Shown here: piece after piece, positions 57,775 to 64,000 of the stretch
How positions within the stretch are numbered: position 1 is the first letter of the stretch
Layout: the number at the start of each line of letters is the position of its first letter
From: Chaetorhynchus papuensis
Lineage: Eukaryota > Chordata > Aves > Passeriformes > Rhipiduridae
NCBI GenBank assembly: GCA_013396525.1
Contig: VWYX01000252.1
Coordinates: 776,364-840,363, forward strand
Length of the DNA stretch: 64,000 nucleotides
Direction of reading: 5' to 3'
Position numbers and translations under genes: made by a program
The notes under the pieces: model-generated
Seen by the model: the letters and a program-made list of their open reading frames with translations, nothing else
Told to the model about the DNA's origin: nothing
Databases searched by the model: none

Positions 57775-58130
57775 TAGTGCTGCCGAGAGGCAGCACTATA
57801 TAGAGGGACAATCTGGCTGCGGTGAGAGCCGCCCCGCCATCCCAGCACAGGCCCGCGGAAGGGCCGGAACGTGTCCACCCTGCCTCGCCTGCCGGGGGAG
57901 CCCACGGGGCGCTGCCCGCGGCTCCCGGCGGCGGCGGTCCCGCTCGCGCCCGCCAGGTGGCGCCGCCGGGCGCCGATGCCAGCTCCGCGCCGCCCGCCGC
58001 CCCGGCCGTGTGTCCCCGGGCAGGGTCCCGCCGCCCTCCGCCCCCCCTCCGTGTGCCCCTAGGGAGGGTTCTGCTGCCTTCCGGCTACGGCCTTGCGTCC
58101 CCCGGATCGGTGGTGACAGGAGGCAGGCTG
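57775..58130 (+). promoter_or_regulatory. Candidate + strand promoter: inverted repeat, TATA box, CpG island
   Basis: A perfect 10-bp inverted repeat (TAGTGCTGCC, loop GAGA, GGCAGCACTA; 57775-57798) overlaps a TATA box (TATATAG, 57797-57803). A dense CpG island runs from about 57830 to 58130. A start near 57828 would give a first exon with a possible donor GCG|GTGAGA at 57820 or others further on. From gene order the best guess is an upstream promoter of BCL9L; a noncoding RNA is also possible. Confidence 0.5.
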
Positions 58131-59590
58131 TGCGCGCAGAGCAGCCTCCTTCACTGGGGGAGGGGGGGGACACCTTTCTGTCTCCTCCCTGTGCCCTCTC
58201 CATCCCTCTGCACACGCAGCGAGGGATGCACGAGTGCTCCCAAGGCTGGAGCAGCCGCCCCTCTGTGTAAGGGCGGCAGGTACTAGCATGAATGTTCAAT
58301 GACGCTGACAGTGGACAGGAGCAGCTTGGGGAGGCAGCCAGCCTTCGGGATCGAGCTCACCGTGCTGGGCACTATGGCAAGGGCAGGCAAGGGTTTGAGA
58401 CTTCCTCTGAGTCTATAGGGCTGCATGCAAAGGGCAGGCTGTCAGAGAAGGCGGAGGTATTTGGAGCATGAGAGGACACTGAACAGAATTGCGAGTAATA
58501 AGTAGCTGCTCAGGGGTGGTCTTGACAAGAAGGACCTTTTTCTTGTCCTGAATTCTGTAGAGTCCTCACGGCATTTGGACAAGGTGCTCAGCACTTTAGG
58601 CCTGGGAGTGCCATCAGATCTGTGGAAATGCACACATGTTTTTGGAGACAGAGGTACAGATTAAATAGGGCTGGGTGAAAACCTAGGAAGCAGAGCCTGA
58701 ACACACAGGTAGAGCCTGTGGCTTCACTCAGATGGTCACCCTTGCTGGAACATGCAGGGCACATGGGCCTAGCCAGGCAGCTGACTGTTGATGCAGGTGA
58801 ATCTGGCTGTGTCAGCCCTTTGTGCCAGGGCATACGCCCTGCTGCCCTGCAGAACAGGTCTGCCCCTGAGATGCTGTGGGAGAGGTTCTTCCCCAAGCTA
58901 GAGATTTGTGTGGTTGAAGCATTGCACATGCCAAGATGCATATGACTGTCTTAGGAACAGAGTGTGGGAATAATGGGGTTCTCAAGTGATAGTCCAAGCT
59001 ACCACCAAAATAAGTCCTTGTCATGCTGGCAGATGGCACAAGGCAGCAGCTTGCTAACTTTTCCTGTTATGACCCAGTTTACAGAGTGGTGATTTCAAGT
59101 GACCCCAAATACTAATAGAGACATTCTATAAAATGAATTTGTATCAGGCCTATGATCTTTCTGAAAACTCTCCTGATCTCTGCTCTGCAACTCATTGGCA
59201 CAGGCTTGCACATTTTGCAGTGACCAAGCTTCCAGGCAGCCTCTGGAGATAAAAGCACTGAGTAAATAAATCAAAGGGAGGGATTGCTCTGTTCTAGTTC
59301 AGCCTTACTGTAAGACTGTAGTAGCAGTGACAGCAAAAGCTGTTCTTGCACCTTCCTTGACTATCTCCTTATTCCCTGGTACGATGCACCACAGACTGCT
59401 TGCTCTACAGTGTAGCTCTAGGGCTGGCGCCCATGTGCCGTGCTCCGTTCCTGCTGTTTGTGGCTGCACATGCTTGTGCGTGCCTGCAGAATGAATGTAT
59501 GCCTGCCCCGGCACAGTTGCCAACACCCATTCCGGGCACATCTGCGTGATGATTTGCTCGTGTGCGATGTGCGTTTGCCTGCGCACGTGA
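58131..59590. other. Spacer between CpG islands, nothing recognised
   Basis: Mixed-composition sequence with no supported exon or repeat. It could be intron if the 57.8 kb promoter is real. Confidence 0.5.
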
Positions 59591-60130
59591 GCACGGTGTG
59601 TGCTGTGCATGCCGAGGCTGCCCGGGGGTCCCGCCGTGCCAGGCAGGGACCGGGGTGGCGCAGAGCCCCGGCCAGCTGCCGCGGGCGAGCTGGCGAAGCG
59701 GACGCGGAGCTCTGGGAGCCGCCGACCTGTTCCAGCAGGCGCGGGATCCCGCACTGCCCTTGTGGAGGCTGCTTCTGCCTGCGTGGCCGGCCGGGATGCC
59801 CCAGGATGGGAGATCCCGCCGGCGGCGGCAAATCCCGCATCCCGGCGGAGACCTCCGTCTGCCCCCGGCTCCCTCCCGCCTGGTTTTCGGGCGAGGGCTC
59901 TGCGTGCTTTGTGTCGCCAAGCGCCGCGGCCGCGGAGCCAGTCCCGCCGCTCAGTGTTTCCAGATCCGCACTAGGCGGAAGGCGCCGTATCAGGATAAGA
60001 GTCCCCGCCGCCGCCACCCGCCCGCTCCCGCCAGTCCGACCCCGGGGGCGGTGGGAGGCTCCGGCTCCGCCGATGGCTGCATTTATCACGCTGGTGGCCT
60101 CGCCAAATGATTTAACCCTTCACGCCCCCT
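59591..60130. promoter_or_regulatory. CpG island, promoter of unknown gene
   Basis: CpG-dense block with Sp1-type GC boxes (for example CCGGGGGCGGTGGG near 60040). A short ORF from an ATG at 60073 (MAAFITLVASPNDLTLH...) runs to about 60234 but is not a family I recognise, and nothing shows it is translated. Orientation is undetermined; + is favoured by the gene-order argument. Confidence 0.5.
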
Positions 60131-61814
60131 CCGCAGGCGCCGGCAGTGGGCGCAGTGTCCGGCCCCACAGACAGCCCGGTGGGCTCTGGATCTTCTGGCC
60201 CTACGGGTTGGCAGGGGCGGAAGTTCCCTCGTAGCTCCTGCTCCAGTAAAGCTCAGCCTTTTCTCGGTTTGCTGCTTGGCAGGGCCTGCCCTGGACGGCA
60301 GCAGTGTCCCAAGACCAGGGACAGCCAAGCCAGGGCCCCACGCAGAGCAGCCCAAATATATCTAGAGCAGGTAGCAAAGGCCATCTGAGGCCAGGCAGTT
60401 GTGGTAGGAGTGAAGCTCATACCCCATGCCAGGATTCCAGCAACATCTATGTGGACCTGAAATGATTTCCGTAGGGCTGCAGTGAGCATCTGAGGTGTTG
60501 GGAGGTAAGGCTGGCATTCAGGGTGTACAGGAGTAACAAGAAGGGAAGAAGACTTGAAGATTTGCATTCTGCCTGCACCCATGCAGGCATCAGGAGTGCA
60601 TCAGACATCGCAGCAATAGCAAGGCAGCCAGGATGCTGAGTCCTGGTGTCTTTGTGATCCTGGAACCATGTCAGGAGTTTGTCTTTGCTAGATGATGGTC
60701 TGTCAGCCATGCTGTAGCTGCAGCAGCATATTTTCATTTGGAAAGAGGATGTCTCAGCTTGATTAAATTCTTCCTTAGTACCTCAGTGCAGGCTGTGTCT
60801 TGCCTTTAGGACTGCAGCAAAGGAAATTCCCTGAGTATGGAGGGGGCCAGTGCCCAGCTCTAGCATGAGGATGCTAAGCAGGAGACTCTGACTGGCTGGC
60901 TGGCTGCATTGCTTCATGTGTTGTCTTTGAGCTTCTAAGTTTCTTTTGACTGCAGTGGGTGAACAGTCTTGGTCTGCTGGAGATGTGATGGTTTATAAGG
61001 AAAGGTGATCCTGTTTAAAAGGAGAAGCCAAACTGGGCACTTCTGATTCTGTCCAGGTCCATCTAGACAATGGCACAGGCTGCCTAGGCAGCTGCAGAGG
61101 GGGCAGAGGTAGTGCAGGCTCCTTGCAGTGGCCTGTCGCTGGTGGCTGCCATGCTCAAACTCCAGTGAGCATGAAATGAGGGAACCCATTCTTCCCCAGC
61201 TGGCTGCAGGATTGGGTGCAGACCTGGGGGCTCTCCTAGGCTGGCTTTTTTCCCTTTTCTCTGAGCAGTGGCTTAGTGGTACCATCAAAACAGAAGTGGG
61301 ATGGAGACCTTGCAACACAGTCCAAGGGAGATGAGGCACATCAAGGACTCGTGAGACTATGGGATAGAATCTGTGCTAGTGTCTGAGCAGAAAAGAAGAA
61401 GAAGAAGAAAAGACTCTGGCCACGAGTCTGCATAGGGATGAGCAGGACCGAGAGGAGCATGGGAAGTGATGAAAAGATGTTTTTAGGCCTGAGTCTACCT
61501 CAGCAGTAGCAACATAGCCTCTTCCATCTTCTTGCTGGACCATTGCCTTTCTGTGGGAGAATACAGGATGAATCTGTGTGCCAGGTTCTGTGAATTTAAT
61601 GCTGGACTGCCACCAGCTCCCTGCTCCATAGCTACGTGGATCAGCAAAACAGAGAGCTGCTCCCAAAACAGGCATTTCACAGCCCCGGACTCGTTTCCTT
61701 CAGCACACTTCGTCTGGACTCTTCTATCTCTGGGGCCTCTGCTGGGGATCTGCTGGAGTGATCCACTGGGAAAATGCTTCACAAAGAGGCAGCTCCAGCT
61801 AAATGTGAGTCACG

Positions 61815-61849
61815 TAATTAATTCCAGTATAGTTAATTGGACCTAATTA
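61815..61849. promoter_or_regulatory. Cluster of homeodomain core sites
   Basis: TAATTA at 61815-61820, TTAATTGG at 61833-61840 and TAATTA at 61844-61849 lie within 35 bases, preceded by GAGTCACGTAATT. It is similar in character to the 52.3-52.5 kb cluster. Confidence 0.35.
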
Positions 61850-62524
61850 ATCATATTCCTAAGTGTAACGAGGGCCTTGCCCACAGGGGTCTTGTGAAGG
61901 TCTGAGCTTAGGGCTGGTGTTCTGGAGAGTCAATGGGAATGAACAAGTCCCAGAGCCTTGGACATAGCTTAGGACTGGCTTCCACCTACTCCACACGTCC
62001 TCGTTGGCAAAACATGACAGGACAAGGCCAATCCTTCTGACCCTGTAGCCCTGTATTCTCTGCATCCCACAGAGGTAGAATGTGTCAGGAGCTTCTAGGT
62101 GGTCAGTCCCAATTCTTCCCAGGGAAGGCTGGAGTCACTGTCACAGATGGCTCCCTCTTGGTCCTTAACTAGTTTGGGAGACTTTTCTGTTTTGTATGTT
62201 GTATGTAAGTTTTGTGGTTCAAAGGCAGGAAAACCCCATGCAAGCGAGGAACAGGTAACAGCCAAGTCTGGGCATCTTGGCTGAGGCTTGCTAAGGTGCT
62301 GCTGTACCAGGCAGCTCCTGGGATGAGCTGCTGCCGTGGTGGTTGTGGCTTTGGCAGAGAGAGGCTTTGAGGAACTCCAAGGAATCTGCTTCACCATCTC
62401 CTCCCCTATCTGTCTCTCCTAGTGTGGGCATAATGCTAGAGGAGGGAAGGGGAGACTGGAAGTTGTCATCAAGTGCAGGCAGGATAGCTAGCCTGGCAGA
62501 TGTTAATTAAAGGCAGAGGCTCAG

Positions 62525-62537
62525 TGCTGAATCAGCA
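62525..62537. promoter_or_regulatory. Palindromic MARE-like site
   Basis: TGCTGAATCAGCA differs from the Maf recognition element TGCTGA(G/C)TCAGCA at the central base only. It is preceded by GTTAATTAA (62502-62510). Confidence 0.35.
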
Positions 62538-63040
62538 GTGACTAGTCCTCTTGCTGACCTTTCCCAGTCTTGCTTTGCCACTTGCATGTGCGCAGGCTGG
62601 GAGAGATGTGAAGGGCTGTGATGTAGAAAGCCCGGAAGGTTGCAGGGAAGGAGCAGGAAGAGAGGCAGCCAGAGGACCCGGAGGACAGGTGGTTCCATGT
62701 GTCCCCTGTGCACCACACCTGGCTGGAGGGAAGGAGCTACCTGTCTGCCTCTGGCACTGAGCTGTCATGCCAGATAGTTGGTGGCTGGGCACCGTTTTTA
62801 ACCCACTGCACCTGTGCATGCTGTCTGCAGGGACATGAGCCCATGCTGCTACTGGGAAGGATGAAAGTGTGAAAATGTCACTGCTTGCTGATGAGGCACT
62901 TGGGAGCTCACCAGAGAGGCAGGGAGATGTATGGCCTCAGCACTCTCCTGGAGGGGTATATGTCCTTTGGATGGCTAGCGTGAGCAAACGATGTTCGATG
63001 CAAAGGGGTTCCCAGTGCCTGCCCACTCGTGCAGACTGCC

Positions 63041-63625
63041 TCCCTCCGAGGTAAAACCCAGAGCATCCGCAACCCGCCCCTTCCGTCTGCTTCGGCCTCG
63101 GGTGCTTTCCACAGGCATTTCTGCAAACGCGGGCGAAGCGACCCTGTGCCAGGTGCCAAAGAGGCGCCTGCAAAGACTGATGTCGCGTCCTTCCAGTTGG
63201 TGTTGGAAGCAGCCGGAGCTTCTCCCCCCCTCCTTCGGCGGCCGCCGCCGTTGCTCTTCGCTGGGCTTCGCTGCAGCACCGTCTGCCCGTGGGGAACGGG
63301 AGGGCTCCGCCGCATCCCCTCACCTGCCCGTGGGGAATGGGGGTGTTCGGGGTTTCGCCGCCAGCCCCCCTCGCCTGCCCATGGGGAACAGAGCCCCGCT
63401 GCTGCCGGTGCCGGGACTCGCCCACGCGGGGCGGGGCGGGGCGAGGCGCTCGCTGCCCCGCCCCACCGGGAGATTCCCCACGCCCTGACAGGGGGCGCTG
63501 CCGCGCGCCGTCCCCGGTTTTGGGGGGTGACGCCCCCACGCGTCTCTCATCCCTGTCCCCCACCGCCGCCGTTCCCGCCTCTGCTCCCGGGGCAGGCCGG
63601 CTCCTCCGCCCCGGTGCGGGCGCTG
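63041..63625. promoter_or_regulatory. CpG island with GC-box cluster, promoter of unknown gene
   Basis: Strong CpG density. It contains overlapping GC boxes (GCGGGGCGGGGCGGGGCG at 63426-63443, also G-quadruplex-prone) and three spaced copies of CTGCCC(G/A)TGGGGAA between 63281 and 63390. The sequence after 63620 (AGTCTATTTTAATTTTCGAC, then a CCGCCGCC-rich stretch) could be a 5' UTR. BCL9L is the expected + strand neighbour, but its coding sequence is not in the window. Confidence 0.5.
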
Positions 63626-64000
63626 CGGGTGTGAGCAAAGGGGCGAGTCTATTTTAATTTTCGACCGAGGCCGCCGCCTCCCGTCAGTGGAGCTGGATTG
63701 CTTGTCCCCACATCACCTTGAGCTGTGCAACTCTGGAGATGCTGCCGAGGGGTCCCTGCCTCCAGCCCTCTCCTCCCAGCCTCATCCCTGGGCGGTTGGT
63801 GCGCTTCAGGCAGGAAGGTGACACGTCCTGGTTAGGATGCTGGTGGCATCGCCCAAGAGCGGGCAGGCTGCCTCCACAGCCTGGTATGCTTGTGCACTGT
63901 GCGGCTCCCGTCCGTGGAGTCTGTTGTTCAGGGCAGGAGGGTGGTTAAGGTCTGGAAAACTTGTTGGTAAAGATAGTAACATGCTGCTCTTCTCAAGGGC
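63626..64000. other. Sequence after the last CpG island, unassigned
   Basis: Moderately GC-rich with no supported coding exon. It may hold an untranslated first exon and the start of an intron of a gene to the right. Confidence 0.4.

Larger units (their letters stand above)
60131..63040. other. Spacer between CpG islands, no supported exons
   Basis: No coding exon, RNA gene or known repeat is recognised. It contains a TAATTA cluster at 61815-61849 and a Maf-type site at 62525-62537, listed separately, plus small GGCT (near 60893) and GAA (near 61390) repeats. Confidence 0.5.

Noticed and set aside
57668..58299. Overlapping 150-200 residue ORFs on both strands
   Set aside because: They are open frames produced by the CpG island; overlap in several frames with no domain.
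60073..60234. Short ORF starting MAAFITLVASPND in the CpG island
   Set aside because: Not a family I recognise; no splice or conservation evidence, so not called as CDS.

Overview
The window looks like vertebrate genomic DNA, most likely from a bird. It has compact intron-rich genes with GT-AG junctions, GC-rich promoters, and three fragments that I recognise as CR1-type LINE sequence, the dominant avian retrotransposon. I see no operons, CRISPR arrays, prophages or bacterial features. All gene models were spliced by eye; each keeps an open frame across every junction and totals a multiple of three.

Layout. 0-16.3 kb: PHLDB1 (LL5-alpha, +) from its first coding exon to its stop, with several phase-compatible cassette exons and an intronic CpG-rich block. 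17.1-30.9 kb: HYOU1 (Grp170/ORP150, +), 24 coding exons, with ER-stress elements in its promoter. 30.9-38.6 kb: SLC37A4 (ER glucose-6-phosphate transporter, +), starting only 168 bases after the apparent HYOU1 poly(A) signal. 39.2-40.5 kb: TRAPPC4 (-), tail-to-tail with SLC37A4 and head-to-head with RPS25 (40.7-42.5 kb, +) across a promoter of about 110 bases. 43.1-45.7 kb: CENATAC/CCDC84 (-), tail-to-tail with RPS25. 46-64 kb: no coding exon I can support, but short palindromes, RFX-type sites, AT-rich enhancer-like stretches, a TG repeat, a CR1 copy and three CpG-rich blocks (57.8, 59.6 and 63.1 kb) that look like promoters.

The genes act in separate housekeeping pathways. HYOU1 is an ER chaperone, SLC37A4 carries glucose-6-phosphate into the ER, TRAPPC4 works in ER-Golgi tethering, RPS25 is in the 40S ribosome, CENATAC is in the minor spliceosome, and PHLDB1 is a cortical scaffold that binds phosphoinositides. 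The order and strands match the mammalian 11q23.3 block after one inversion that puts HYOU1 next to PHLDB1. On that model BCL9L (+) should lie to the right, and the CpG blocks after 57.8 kb would be its promoter and untranslated exons.

I did not find a convincing new biological system. The observations most worth a second look are the PHLDB1 cassette-exon block and internal promoter, the ERSE-II site at HYOU1, the CR1 end abutting a CENATAC splice acceptor, the tandem RFX sites and perfect palindromes in the gene-free region, and the unassigned promoters at the right end.
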